This document shows, one piece after another, positions 18,786 through 29,913 of a stretch of DNA of 64,000 nucleotides. The notes under the pieces were generated by a model. That model did not search any database. It saw nothing but the letters and a program-made list of their open reading frames with translations, and had not been told where the DNA came from. The position numbers and the translations under genes were made by a program. Every line of letters starts with the position of its first letter. Within the stretch, counting starts at the first letter, position 1. Source of the stretch: JARYLZ01 sp964388275 (lineage in GTDB: Bacteria > Bacteroidota > Ignavibacteria > SZUA-365); NCBI GenBank assembly GCA_964388275.1, contig CAYLZD010000006.1:1-64000 (forward strand), read 5' to 3'.

Positions 18786-18911
18786 GGGAGTTGGGAGTTG
18801 GGAGTGGGGAGTGGGGAGTTGGGAGTTGGGAGTTGGGAGTGGGGAGTTGGGAGTGGGGAGTTGGGAGTTGGGAGTGGGGAGTGGGGAGTGAAGAGTGAAG
18901 AGGGAAGGGTG
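18786..18911. repeat. Heptamer short tandem repeat (GGGAGTT/GGGAGTG)
   Basis: Fifteen consecutive perfect GGGAGTK units followed by three degenerate ones (AAGAGTG, AAGAGGG, AAGGGTG), starting 8 nt after the metalloprotease stop codon. T and G alternate irregularly at the seventh position. It resembles the short tandemly repeated heptamers known from heterocystous cyanobacteria. Confidence 0.95.
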
Positions 18912-19150
18912 TCGCGGTCAGATATAGATTTACTAGTTTGGGATACTGTTCCAATTATAGTTTTAAGCAAGTGCGGTTCTGCGGGACTTCAGTCCCCTCG
19001 ATCAGCTTCCGCCCCCATCCCGCATCTGCTTGCGTGTCTTGACGATGTCGTGCCGCGAACGCTCCTTGGCGGGTGATACCTAAAATGATATCACACAACG
19101 CCGGTTTTACGCGCAGGAAAGAAAAACCTTGGCGTCATGGCGGTTCAGAC
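18912..19150. other. Non-coding stretch between two repeat clusters
   Basis: No gene seen. It contains a small hairpin GGGAC-TTCA-GTCCC at 18983-18996, of the kind found at ends of REP-like or small transposon remnants, and a sequence TTCCGCCCCCATCC (about 19008) that recurs with its flank near 45039. Confidence 0.5.
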
Positions 19151-19287
19151 GGGGAACGGGGAACGGGGAACGGGGAAAGGCGAATGGTAAACTGGAAACG
19201 GGGTGGATGTTCGAATTCACCCCATTCACTGAATTCACCGAATTCACCGAATTCACCATATTTACCAACTGGGAACTGGGAACTGGG
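19151..19287. repeat. Composite short tandem repeats: heptamer, nonamer, heptamer
   Basis: Three perfect GGGGAAC heptamers (19151-19171) decay into degenerate copies up to about 19206. A nonamer array GAATTCACC follows (19213-19266, six units, four perfect). Three AACTGGG heptamers (19267-19287) are directly joined to it. Three unrelated unit types thus abut within 140 bp. Confidence 0.9.
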
Positions 19288-19391
19288 TACGCAATCGGCA
19301 TCTCTTGGTCTTTTCGTCTCACGGTTTTGTTGTAATGCTCAAATGACCGGCAGGGACCGATTGAGTGAAAGGACGAGAAATGCTTGTTGTC

Positions 19392-19423
19392 ATTGACTTT
19401 GTCGGCGTATAACGGTAGATTGG
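19392..19423 (+). promoter_or_regulatory. Possible promoter of the (CT)n subtilase gene
   Basis: ATTG (19392-19395), a 20-nt spacer, then TAGATTGG (19416-19423), a partial match to the Bacteroidota -33/-7 pattern, 44 nt before the start codon. The candidate ars promoter has the same 20-nt spacing. Weak evidence. Confidence 0.3.
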
Positions 19424-19467
19424 GAATATAGTTCAGGAGATTATCAATCACCTGCCCGGGAGGACGA

Positions 19468-21941
<2,474 letters not shown>

Positions 21942-21945
<4 letters not shown>

Positions 21946-23246
21946 AGAATATTCTCCGCAGTCTGCCTCTGTTCTTCATAATCACCACACATGCGCTCGC
22001 TCAGAATGTCCTGGAGGACTGCCCGGACAGGACAAGAGTGGAAAGCTTGAATGATTGCTGCGGCAATTTCGGCGACGATCTCCCCATAGATACTCTTCAG
22101 GGACCGTATCCGTATATGATATTCGAGACATACATTGCTTCTCTATCGCCTGATGGTGGCTATCTCGCTTGTAATATCCGTCAGTATAAACCGTATCTCG
22201 ACGGAGCCTACATCATCGACATCCATTCAAACAGGATTATTGATTATCATCCCGGCGCCAGGATCCCAAAATGGAGTCCGGACGGTAAAAGGATAGTTAC
22301 GACAAGATACATTTATGATTATTCCAATAATGTAATTATTCCTTTTCCTGCTGTGCCATCCGGGGTATATCTCTATGCGCCAAAATGGTCAGTGGACGGT
22401 GAATTCATATTCTACCATGTTGGAGTCAGTGGAGATACTAAGGCACCCGGCATGTATCGCAGCACAAAAGATGGTACGGATTTGACGGCTATTGATTATC
22501 ACGGCAGCTCACTCCCAATAGCCGAGGACACGCTTTTGTACATCGAGCGCTATCAAAGGAATCTATCAACTCCCGGTTACGAGCTGTATCATATTCCATC
22601 CGGCACTTACTCATTCTTCCCCGTAGCGGGATGGGATTCGGTGGATACTTTCTGGCAACAGGGTGTTTCGCACGACGGGCGTTTTGTTGCGCTGGATGTG
22701 ACGTACAAGGGCGGTTATCGGTTCAACAGCATGCACAGTCTGAGTGTTTTCGACCGATGGACACATCGCATGAAGAAAGTCCTGCCCGCACAGGCGTTCA
22801 TGAACTGGTACTACCCGTCCTGGACCGGGAGGGGAACGCTCATAGTGTCCTTCGCATGCAGGCTGGATTCCTCATACACAATCTGGGAGATCGACACCAA
22901 CGGCGTGTTTCTGCGCCAACTCACAGGCAGGGACATGCAGCAACAAACTTCAGACGTGGAACTGCCTTCGAATCTCACTGAGTATTCATTCCATTCCCTC
23001 CACCCGCAACCCGGGACCGGTACCATAACCGTCGAATATGATGTAAGAAGGGCGGGCGTCTACTCGTTGAAGCTTGTTGACCTGAGAGGCAGGCAGGCAC
23101 TGAGCATTCGAGAGGTCTCATGGCATGAAGCGGGACGTTACAGCGCATCCGTGCGAACAGACGCGCTCGCACCCGGCATGTATCTCCTTCGTTTGTCCGA
23201 CCTGAACGATCGGGCCGTGTATCAAAAGGTCCTTATAGATCGCTGA
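21942..23246 (+). CDS. Secreted beta-propeller-like protein with T9SS sorting domain
   Basis: 434 residues, coupled to the subtilase gene by an ATGA overlap. Signal peptide MKNILRSLPLFFIITTHALAQ. The middle carries repeated PD40/WD40-like strands (SLSPDGGYLACNI, PKWSPDGKRIVTT, PKWSVDGEFIFYH, GVSHDGRFVALDV), as in TolB-type propellers. A T9SS type A domain ends the protein (LHPQPGTGTITVEYDV ... GMYLLRL). It could be a surface ligand-binding protein or an accessory of the protease; neither is shown. A tandem paralogue follows 67 nt downstream. Confidence 0.8.
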
Positions 23247-23313
23247 CCGAGGGCCGGAAACAGGTTCAGGCGTCGCGAGGTGATTGCAAAAAACTTGCCG
23301 TGAGGAGGATGCC

Positions 23314-24552
23314 ATGAAAACCGTTGTCTTCGCTTTAGCATTCGTTGCAGCGCTTTCCTGCTACGCTCAGCCCGACTCGTTGCGGCATCTTGATTCGCTG
23401 TGCGGCAACCGCGAACCGATTATCGATTCTGCCTTTGGGGCGAACCCCGATCTGACGGTTTTGGCAAGGCAGGGGGCCTTGTCGCCTGATGGAAATACGG
23501 TGGCGTATCATTACTAGAGGATGTGGCCGCCATTCCTATCCGGTGTGATTCTGGACGGCAAAAATCCCGGCACACAAGCGGTGTATTTCGAAAATGTATG
23601 GGGGCCGCGCTGGTCGCGAGACGGCAAGCGGCTTCTGATGAGTTATATCATCTACGAAATCGAGAATGACAGTGTCAGGGAACTGCCGATACGGAAGGAA
23701 TATCAACAGACATTCTGGTCTATTGACGAACAGCGGATATGGTATAAAACGAACTACGGTGTCTATTCGAGTACTTCCGGAGGAGATGATGTCCGATATC
23801 ACGGCGGGATTATCTGCATACCATTCGGAAACAAGAAATGCATTGAATTTCACGACCCGCCTGATGATATACCACGAGGAATGTACCGTCTGCATAACTT
23901 TGCCGATCAAACGGACACACTCATAAGCGCGCCTGCGCTCGATCAATTCAGAGCTGTCTTGAATTGCGACATTTCGCCACAGCACACAATGATCGCGGGG
24001 GATTTCTGGGAATACGGAGGAGACAAGTTCAACGGCAAAAACTGCCTCGGGATATTTGATCTTCGAACGAACATATTCAAGCGCGTCTTGCCGAGCCAGG
24101 CCCTTGGAAGCCTCTACTATCCGATCTGGACATATCGCGGGACGCTTATGGTCTCCTTCGTCTGCAGAAAAGATTCCGCATACACCATCTGGGAAATCGA
24201 CACGAACGGCGTGTTTCTGCGCCAATGGATAGGAAAGAGCGATATGGAGGCGCTGTTGGAACTCCGGTCGGTCGATCAAGCCCCGTTGAATGCGAGCATC
24301 GAAACCGTATTCCCCAATCCGGCAAGAACTCATGTCACCATTCAATATGTCTGTAATGCCATTTCGCCGGCTGTCATCACAATCATCGATCTCCGGGGAA
24401 GAGAATACACGCGTGTCGAGACTATTCCCGGGGATATCGGAAAAGCCAACACGCTTGTGCTGCCGATTGCGCAGCTCGGTCCCGGTTTTTATCTCGTGGC
24501 GCTGTCGCTATCGGGCGGACGGCCGGTGTACCGTTCGATGATAATCGAGTAG
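23314..24552 (+). pseudogene. Tandem propeller-like paralogue interrupted by in-frame TAG
   Basis: A single frame from ATG 23314 (GAGGAGG ribosome-binding site; signal peptide MKTVVFALAFVAALSCYAQ) to 24552 encodes a paralogue of the preceding protein, but codon 68 is TAG (23515-23517). The sequence on both sides aligns with the intact paralogue (SPDGNTVAYHY before; GPRWSRDGKRLLMSY after). The shared segment TIWEIDTNGVFLRQ is nearly identical at DNA level, and a T9SS domain remains at the end. A C-to-T change from CAG would explain the stop. It may be a recent pseudogene, a sequencing error or a readthrough site. The downstream part could only be made separately from ATG 23521, without a signal peptide. 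Confidence 0.8.
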
Positions 24553-24614
24553 CACCGAAGGACATCCGCGTCCGGTCGTTTGCGGATAGCGCGCTTCCTT
24601 CCTAATTTTCCTTC

Positions 24615-25238
24615 ATGGATGCCCTCACAGCCGCTGCGACCGCCGTTGCATCTTTTCTCATAGGTTCCTTCCCGAGCGCCTATCTGTTCGTGCGCGCCTC
24701 GCACGGCAAGGACCTGCGCCGAGAAGGCAGCGGCAATATCGGGGCGCTGAATTCCTTTGAAGTCACCGGCTCGAAGAAAGTCGGGTTGCTGGTGCTATTG
24801 ACGGATTTGATCAAGGGGGCGGTACCCGCAGGCCTCGCAAACCTGCTTTTTCCGCAGGAGTATCTGCTTGCGGCGCTCGCCCTGCTTTTCGTTGTGCTCG
24901 GGCATAACTACTCGCCGTGGATCGGCTGGAAGGGCGGAAGAGGCCTTGCCCCGGCGGCAGGCGGCGCGCTAGTGCTCAATCCGGCCTTTCTGCTTTATTG
25001 GGCCGGTTTGTGGTTGTTCACGCGTGTCTTTTCGCGCGATGTTCATGTGGGCAACCTCGCCGCCACCGTCTTCGCCCCTGTATTGGTATTTCTCCTGCCC
25101 GGAGTAACGGATGCTCTGACGCGATATCAGGACGTAACCGTATGGGAACATCGGGCCGTATCGCTGGCTATCAGCCTGATGGTATTCCTCCGGCATCTGG
25201 AACCGTTTCGCGTGTTACTGCGCGGAAGCGGCAAATGA
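24615..25238 (+). CDS. plsY: Glycerol-3-phosphate acyltransferase PlsY-like
   Basis: 207 residues, integral membrane. The three PlsY motifs are present: the N-terminal GSFPSAYLFVR, the GSGNIGALN acyl-phosphate site and GHNYSPWIGWKGGRGLA. It transfers an acyl group from acyl phosphate to glycerol-3-phosphate in the first step of phospholipid synthesis. WKGGRG differs slightly from the more common FKGGKG, so a divergent PlsY is possible. It is followed 19 nt later by the HtrA-like gene. Confidence 0.88.
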   Translation: MDALTAAATAVASFLIGSFPSAYLFVRASHGKDLRREGSGNIGALNSFEVTGSKKVGLLVLLTDLIKGAVPAGLANLLFPQEYLLAALALLFVVLGHNYSPWIGWKGGRGLAPAAGGALVLNPAFLLYWAGLWLFTRVFSRDVHVGNLAATVFAPVLVFLLPGVTDALTRYQDVTVWEHRAVSLAISLMVFLRHLEPFRVLLRGSGK

Positions 25239-25257
25239 AGAAACAGTATCAATCGAA

Positions 25258-26421
25258 ATGGAAAAAACAATGTCGCACAACAACTTACGAACAGCGGTTC
25301 AACTGATTCTCTTGATATTTTTCGTCTGCGGTCTTTCAGCCTGCGCTCAGCGGAAAACTGATGATCCATTTCCTCCGGAGTCTTTCAATGCGCGTTCTGC
25401 ATCGTCAGACAGGGCTACCCAGGGTGTGGATGATTCGCGTCGCAACGCGATAACGCGAGCGATCGAGTTGTGCAGCCCGGCAGTCGTCGGCATCAACGTC
25501 ACCGAGGTGCGTGAATACCGCGAAATGGATCCCTTCTGGAGAATGTTTTTCGGCGAACGGGTTTACCGCGAAAACGTCCCGAGTCTGGGCAGCGGTTTCA
25601 TCATTTCCCGGGACGGATACATACTCACAAACGATCACGTGGCCGGGAAAGGATCGAAAATCACGATAACGATGACGAACGGCGACAAACTACCCGCCGA
25701 GATAGTCGGCACGGATCCCGTGACCGACATATGCCTTCTGAAGGTAACTGCGAAGGGCGATCTGCCTTTCCTGGTCATGGGAAATTCCAACGACGTCATC
25801 GTGGGCGAGTGGTCGATCGCTTTCGGAAATCCGTTCGGCTTGTTCTCCTCCACCGCCAAGCCGACCGTCACCGTCGGAGTTATCAGCGCCACACAGGTGT
25901 CGCTCGACCAGCGCGACGGCCGCGTGTACAGGAACATGATACAGACCGACGCCGCCATCAACAGCGGAAACAGCGGCGGACCCCTGGTGAACAGTCTCGG
26001 CGAGGTGATAGGAATGAACACGCTCATTTACTCTACGGACCGCGGCAACGTGGGACTCGGTTTCGCCATACCATCGAACGAGGTCAGGGAAATCGTCAGG
26101 ATGCTGAAGGAGGATGGGAAAGTGGAACGGAATTTCTATCCCGGTTTCCGCGTTCAGGCGGTGAATTCGGCCATAGCCAGGGCATACAACCTCGACAAGG
26201 CGGAGGGCGTGATCGTCAGCGACATGGACAGGCGGGGATCGGCCGTGCAGTCCGGGCTGGAGATTGCCGACATCATTCTCAAGGCGAATGACGAGCCGGT
26301 GATGTCGGTGGATCAGCTCGACGGACTGATACGCTACTCCAGAAGCGGCGACGTGATCCGCCTGGAAGTGCTGCGGGGCGGAAAGCGCAAGAATTTAGAT
26401 CTCAAACTCCTCCCGCGGTAA
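25258..26421 (+). CDS. HtrA/DegP-like serine protease lipoprotein with PDZ domain
   Basis: 387 residues. An N-terminal signal with lipobox-like LSAC (Cys about residue 28) suggests a membrane-anchored lipoprotein. The trypsin-like triad is His127 (TNDHVAG), Asp157 (VTDICLLKV) and Ser239 (NSGNSGGPLVN). A single PDZ domain covers about 290-385 (GVIVSDMDRRGSAVQSGLEIAD). The start could also be Met5 (25270). The role is envelope protein quality control. It precedes purB by 4 nt, probably as neighbours in one transcript with no functional link. Confidence 0.92.
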   Translation: MEKTMSHNNLRTAVQLILLIFFVCGLSACAQRKTDDPFPPESFNARSASSDRATQGVDDSRRNAITRAIELCSPAVVGINVTEVREYREMDPFWRMFFGERVYRENVPSLGSGFIISRDGYILTNDHVAGKGSKITITMTNGDKLPAEIVGTDPVTDICLLKVTAKGDLPFLVMGNSNDVIVGEWSIAFGNPFGLFSSTAKPTVTVGVISATQVSLDQRDGRVYRNMIQTDAAINSGNSGGPLVNSLGEVIGMNTLIYSTDRGNVGLGFAIPSNEVREIVRMLKEDGKVERNFYPGFRVQAVNSAIARAYNLDKAEGVIVSDMDRRGSAVQSGLEIADIILKANDEPVMSVDQLDGLIRYSRSGDVIRLEVLRGGKRKNLDLKLLPR

Positions 26422-26425
26422 CGCC

Positions 26426-27721
26426 ATGATCAAGCGATATACACGCGCCGAGATGGGCGCCCTCTGGACCGACGAATCGAAATTCCGGACCTGGCTGGAA
26501 ATCGAAATCCTCGCCTGCGAAGCGCAGGCCGAACTCGGCCTCGTGCCGGCCGATGCCGCAAGGGTCATTCGCGAGAAAGCGGATTTCGAGGTCGCCCGCA
26601 TACAGGAACTCGAGAAGACGCTGGATCACGATGTGATCGCATTCCTGACCAACGTGGCGGAGAACGTGGGAGAGAACTCCCGCTACATACATCTCGGCAT
26701 GACCTCGTCCGACGTGGTCGACACGGCCCTGAGCGTGCTGCTGCGCAAGTCTGGCCTGTTGTTGCGCTCCGGTCTCGAGGGTTTGCTTCCCGTGCTGGAA
26801 GCGAGGGCGAGTGAGCACAGGCGCACCGTGATGATCGGGCGCACGCACGGCATACACGCCGAGCCGATGACCTTCGGCCTGAAACCCGCTCTCTGGCGCG
26901 AGGAGATAAAGCGGGACATAGCCCGGCTGGACAGGGCTATCGACACCGTATCCGTGGGCAAGATATCGGGCGCGGTGGGAACCTACGCGCACATCGACCC
27001 CTTTGTGGAGCGCTTCGTATGCGAGCGCCTTTCGCTCGCGCCTTCGCCGATATCCACGCAGGTCCTGCAGCGCGACAGGCATGCGGAGTTCCTGTCCGTG
27101 CTCGCCATAATCGGCGGAACTCTGGAAAAAATCGCCACGGAGATACGGCATCTGCAGAAAACCGAGCTGCTGGAAGCCGAGGAGCACTTCAAGCAGGGCC
27201 AGAAGGGCAGTTCGGCCATGCCGCACAAGCGGAATCCCATCACTTGCGAGCGCGTGGCGGGCATGGCGCGCCTGCTCCGCGGTTACGCCATGTCGGCTCT
27301 GGAAAATCAGGCCCTCTGGCACGAGCGCGACATCACGCATTCGTCGGTCGAAAGGGTGATATTGCCCGACGCGACCACAGCCCTCGATTACATGATAGAG
27401 AAAATGCGCGTTATTCTGGACAAGCTTATCGTATATCCGGAAAACATGCTGCGCAACCTGAATTCCACGCGCGGCCTCATCTTCTCGCAGCAGGTCCTAC
27501 TGGCTCTCACAAAAAAGGGCATGCTGCGCGAGGACGCCTACGGCATCGTGCAGGACTGCGCCATGCGCGTCTGGCGCGAGAACGTGCAACTCCGCGACTT
27601 GCTCGCCGAAATCCCTGAAGTCCGGGAATATCTGACCGCCCAGGAACTGGACGCCTGCTTCGACATCGAGCGGACGCTGAGGCACGTGGATACGGTGTTT
27701 GAAAGACTGGGGATGTGTTAG
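26426..27721 (+). CDS. purB: Adenylosuccinate lyase
   Basis: 431 residues, the normal length of bacterial PurB. The superfamily signature is GSSAMPHKRNPITCE, with the active-site regions TSSDVVDTA and GRTHGIHAEPMTFG also present. It catalyses two fumarate-releasing steps in purine synthesis (SAICAR to AICAR and adenylosuccinate to AMP). It starts 4 nt after the HtrA-like gene. Another purine gene, purM, lies at the right edge. Confidence 0.97.
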   Translation: MIKRYTRAEMGALWTDESKFRTWLEIEILACEAQAELGLVPADAARVIREKADFEVARIQELEKTLDHDVIAFLTNVAENVGENSRYIHLGMTSSDVVDTALSVLLRKSGLLLRSGLEGLLPVLEARASEHRRTVMIGRTHGIHAEPMTFGLKPALWREEIKRDIARLDRAIDTVSVGKISGAVGTYAHIDPFVERFVCERLSLAPSPISTQVLQRDRHAEFLSVLAIIGGTLEKIATEIRHLQKTELLEAEEHFKQGQKGSSAMPHKRNPITCERVAGMARLLRGYAMSALENQALWHERDITHSSVERVILPDATTALDYMIEKMRVILDKLIVYPENMLRNLNSTRGLIFSQQVLLALTKKGMLREDAYGIVQDCAMRVWRENVQLRDLLAEIPEVREYLTAQELDACFDIERTLRHVDTVFERLGMC

Positions 27722-28230
27722 GACGAGCAGATGAGGGCACGACCAGGCTATCCACGTTCTCACATTGCTACGTTCTCACGTTGCCACGTTGCCACGTTCC
27801 CACGTTCTCACGTTCCCACGTTCTCACGTTCCCACGTTCTCACGTTCCCACGTTCTCACGTTCNNNNNNNNNNNNNNNNNNNNNNNNNNNNNNNNNNNNN
27901 NNNNNNNNNNNNNNNNNNNNNNNNNNNNNNNNNNNNNNNNNNNNNNNNNNNNNNNNNNNNNNNCACGTTCCCACGTTCTCACGTTCCCACGTTCTCACGT
28001 TCCCACGTTCTCACGTTCCCACGTTCTCACCTTCCCACGTTCTCACCTTCCCACGTTCCCACGTTCCCACGTTCCCACGTTCTCACGTTGCCACGTTCTC
28101 ACGTTCCCACGTTGCCACGTTCCCACGTTGCCACGTTCCAACGTCCCCACGTCACCACGTTCCCACGTTTTCACGTTGCACCGTTCACACGTTGCCACGT
28201 TCTTTCTTAGCACCGTTCTCACGTCGCACT
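27722..28230. repeat. Octamer tandem array (CACGTTCC/CACGTTCT) with assembly gap
   Basis: From about 27748 to 28230 an 8-bp unit (CACGTTCC alternating with CACGTTCT and CACGTTGC) repeats roughly 48 times in the resolved bases, with degenerate copies at both ends. A scaffold gap of exactly 100 N (27864-27963) interrupts it, so the true copy number is unknown. All three forward frames stay open only because the unit contains no stop codon; I do not regard this as coding. Confidence 0.95.
27864..27963. other. Assembly gap (100 N)
   Basis: One hundred undetermined bases inside the octamer array. The round length is the usual placeholder for a gap of unknown size, so the array may be much longer. 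Confidence 0.99.
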
Positions 28231-28242
28231 AGATCGGTTTTT

Positions 28243-28261
28243 ACGGAATCTCGACGGAATC
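28243..28261 (+). promoter_or_regulatory. Direct repeat upstream of the ECF sigma gene
   Basis: ACGGAATC occurs twice with a 3-nt spacer, 28 nt before the sigma factor start. GGAAT resembles the -35 element used by several ECF sigma factors, but I find no GTT box at the SigR spacing. It could be an autoregulatory site. Confidence 0.3.
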
Positions 28262-28288
28262 CTTCGCCTGAACAATGCATCCAACACC

Positions 28289-28870
28289 ATGAACATCGAA
28301 AACGAAACCGAAATAATTGAACGCGCAAAAGCCGGCGACCCCGCGGCCGTTAAAAAACTTGTCGATATGTATGCCGATGTGATTTACAGATTTTCGTGGA
28401 ATGTCTGCCGCGACCGGGACAGAGCGGAGCATACGACGCAGGAGACCTTTGTCAGCGTGCTTCGGAAACTGGATCAGTTCGACCACAAATCGAAATTCTC
28501 CACATGGCTTTACACGATAGTCTCTAATCACTGCCTCATGCTGGCGCGGCGCCGGAAAACCGAGCGGACGGTGTCGATGGACGACGAGGAGGCGCCGCTG
28601 CCGGAAGGCGAGCTGGGTTACGCTTCGGATGATCCGCACGAGCTGGCGGAGCGGGCTGACATGAGAAGGCATCTGGACTCGGCGATAGCCGGGCTGGCGC
28701 CGGATTACAGGACGGTCTTCATCCTGCGCGATATCGAGGGACTGTCGACGGAGGAAGTAGCGGGCATACTGAATCTGTCGGCGCCTGCCGTCAAATCCCG
28801 GCTTCACAGAGCGCGCTCCTTTCTTCGGAGCGAACTGGCGCCGTTATTCAAGGAGGATCACAATGTCTGA
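28289..28870 (+). CDS. ECF-type RNA polymerase sigma factor
   Basis: 193 residues with sigma region 2 (DMYADVIYRFSWNVCRDRDRAEHTTQETF, quoted in parts: DRAEHTTQETFVSVLR, then FSTWLYTIVSNHCLMLARRR) and sigma region 4 (LAPDYRTVFILRDIEG, then STEEVAGILNLSAPAVKSRL). It directs RNA polymerase to a small regulon. Its 3' end overlaps the anti-sigma gene by 8 bp. With the RsrA-like anti-sigma factor next to it, a thiol or disulfide stress response is plausible. Confidence 0.93.
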   Translation: MNIENETEIIERAKAGDPAAVKKLVDMYADVIYRFSWNVCRDRDRAEHTTQETFVSVLRKLDQFDHKSKFSTWLYTIVSNHCLMLARRRKTERTVSMDDEEAPLPEGELGYASDDPHELAERADMRRHLDSAIAGLAPDYRTVFILRDIEGLSTEEVAGILNLSAPAVKSRLHRARSFLRSELAPLFKEDHNV

Positions 28871-29114
28871 CAACCAGGATTCCGCAACATTTTCCTGCGA
28901 CAAGGTGCTGGATTTCATCTGCGCGCAATTCGGCGAAGAAGACGATTCCGAGCGCTGCAAGGCGGTCAGGAAGCATCTTGAAGAATGTCCGGATTGCGCC
29001 GCTTATTGCGATTCGATAGACAAGATGGTAGCGCTTTACAGAGCCGCGTCTCCGTCCTTTCCGGCATCCGCAAGACGGCATCTGCTCGAGACGCTGGGCA
29101 TCACGGAGAAGTGA
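28863..29114 (+). CDS. Soluble zinc-binding anti-sigma factor, RsrA-like
   Basis: 83 residues, with no membrane segment. The ZAS motif H-x3-C-x2-C is at His38, Cys42 and Cys45; further Cys are 12, 20, 32 and 49. The spacing Cys12-x25-His38-x3-Cys42-x2-Cys45 equals, as I recall, that of the zinc and redox residues of Streptomyces RsrA (Cys11, His37, Cys41, Cys44). It probably binds the ECF factor encoded by the overlapping gene and releases it when oxidised. The redox role is inferred from this spacing and from the downstream thioredoxin gene. Confidence 0.8.
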   Translation: MSDNQDSATFSCDKVLDFICAQFGEEDDSERCKAVRKHLEECPDCAAYCDSIDKMVALYRAASPSFPASARRHLLETLGITEK

Positions 29115-29397
29115 ACCGCGCAAATGGCGGAATCGAAATCTACGGACTGAAAAATCAGCCGCCGTTCGAATCCGGCGGCATTGCGGCGGCGGCGACCGGC
29201 GGCGCGCCGGATTATCGCATAAGAGTGCCGTTGGACGGGTGGCGCATTGACACTGCTTTCCGCTGCTTCAAGGCGGATCCGCACAGCGCGCGGGTTCTAT
29301 GAATCGCGCGGCCGCTTGAAGCATCATATATTCAACGCCGGACATAACGGCGCAATCACATCCGGACATCACGGCACGAGCAGGAGAGAACGCGGCT

Positions 29398-29784
29398 ATG
29401 AATATCGAATACACGAAAACGACAGAAAAGACCTTCGACGAAGTCCTGGAAGCCGTTCAGAGCGCGGCGGCAAGGAGGAACTTCCGCACGCTGCACGTGC
29501 ACGACGTCACTCGGACGCTCGCCGAGAAGGGCTTCGAGATCGAGTCCTACAGCATAGTGGAAGTCTGCAACGCGGGCTTCGCGTATCGGTTGCTGAAAGA
29601 GTGGAAACGGGCCGGCATGATGCTGCCGTGCCGCATCGCGGTCTACGCCGACGGCGGAAAAACCGCGGTGACTCTGATGAAACCGACTTTGATATCCGAT
29701 TTATTGCCCGGCAGGGATTTCGGCGACGTGCCGGCAAGGGTCGAGGAAGTGTTGGCGGAGGTCGTTGATGAGGCGGCGTCGTGA
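29398..29784 (+). CDS. DUF302 domain protein
   Basis: 128 residues matching DUF302: an N-terminal TFDEVLEAVQSAAARRNF, the central IVEVCNAGFAYRLLKEW and LPCRIAVYADGGKTAV, with two conserved Cys. No signal peptide. The biochemical function of DUF302 is not established; related proteins bind small ligands or associate with redox proteins. It lies between the sigma/anti-sigma pair (283 nt upstream) and thioredoxin (129 nt downstream), which hints at the same stress regulon. Confidence 0.8.
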   Translation: MNIEYTKTTEKTFDEVLEAVQSAAARRNFRTLHVHDVTRTLAEKGFEIESYSIVEVCNAGFAYRLLKEWKRAGMMLPCRIAVYADGGKTAVTLMKPTLISDLLPGRDFGDVPARVEEVLAEVVDEAAS

Positions 29785-29829
29785 CAACGCTGCGACGTGA
29801 ACAGGCGCAACGCGGCGGCATGGGAGAGC

Positions 29830-29845
29830 GGCCGGCCGGCCGGCC
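29830..29845. repeat. Palindromic (GGCC)4
   Basis: Four perfect GGCC units form a 16-bp palindrome between the DUF302 and thioredoxin genes. It might fold as a transcript-end hairpin for the DUF302 gene; no T-run follows. Confidence 0.6.
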
Positions 29846-29864
29846 TACATGAGGAAACCGTAAA

Positions 29865-29888
29865 ATTGTTCCATTACAATAAAACAAT
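29865..29888 (+). promoter_or_regulatory. Inverted repeat in the thioredoxin upstream region
   Basis: ATTGTT (29865-29870) and AACAAT (29883-29888) are perfect 6-bp inverted arms with a 12-nt spacer, 25 nt before the thioredoxin start. They lie in an AT-rich patch in otherwise GC-rich DNA, suggesting a promoter or operator. Confidence 0.35.
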
Positions 29889-29913
29889 CACTGATCACAC
29901 AGGAGTTTCCGTT

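Noticed and set aside
16408..18954. 848-codon minus-strand frame through the metalloprotease gene and the heptamer array
   Set aside because: Shadow of the metalloprotease; its N-terminal LPTPHSQLPTPH-type repeat is only the translated heptamer array.
18786..19287. Possible CRISPR array
   Set aside because: Units of 7-9 bp are directly adjacent with no unique spacers, and no cas genes are present.
27715..28320. Long open frames with His-Val-Pro-Thr-Phe type peptide repeats in all three forward frames
   Set aside because: They arise because the octamer unit contains no stop codon; the frames run across an N gap, start inside purB and have no separate ribosome-binding site.
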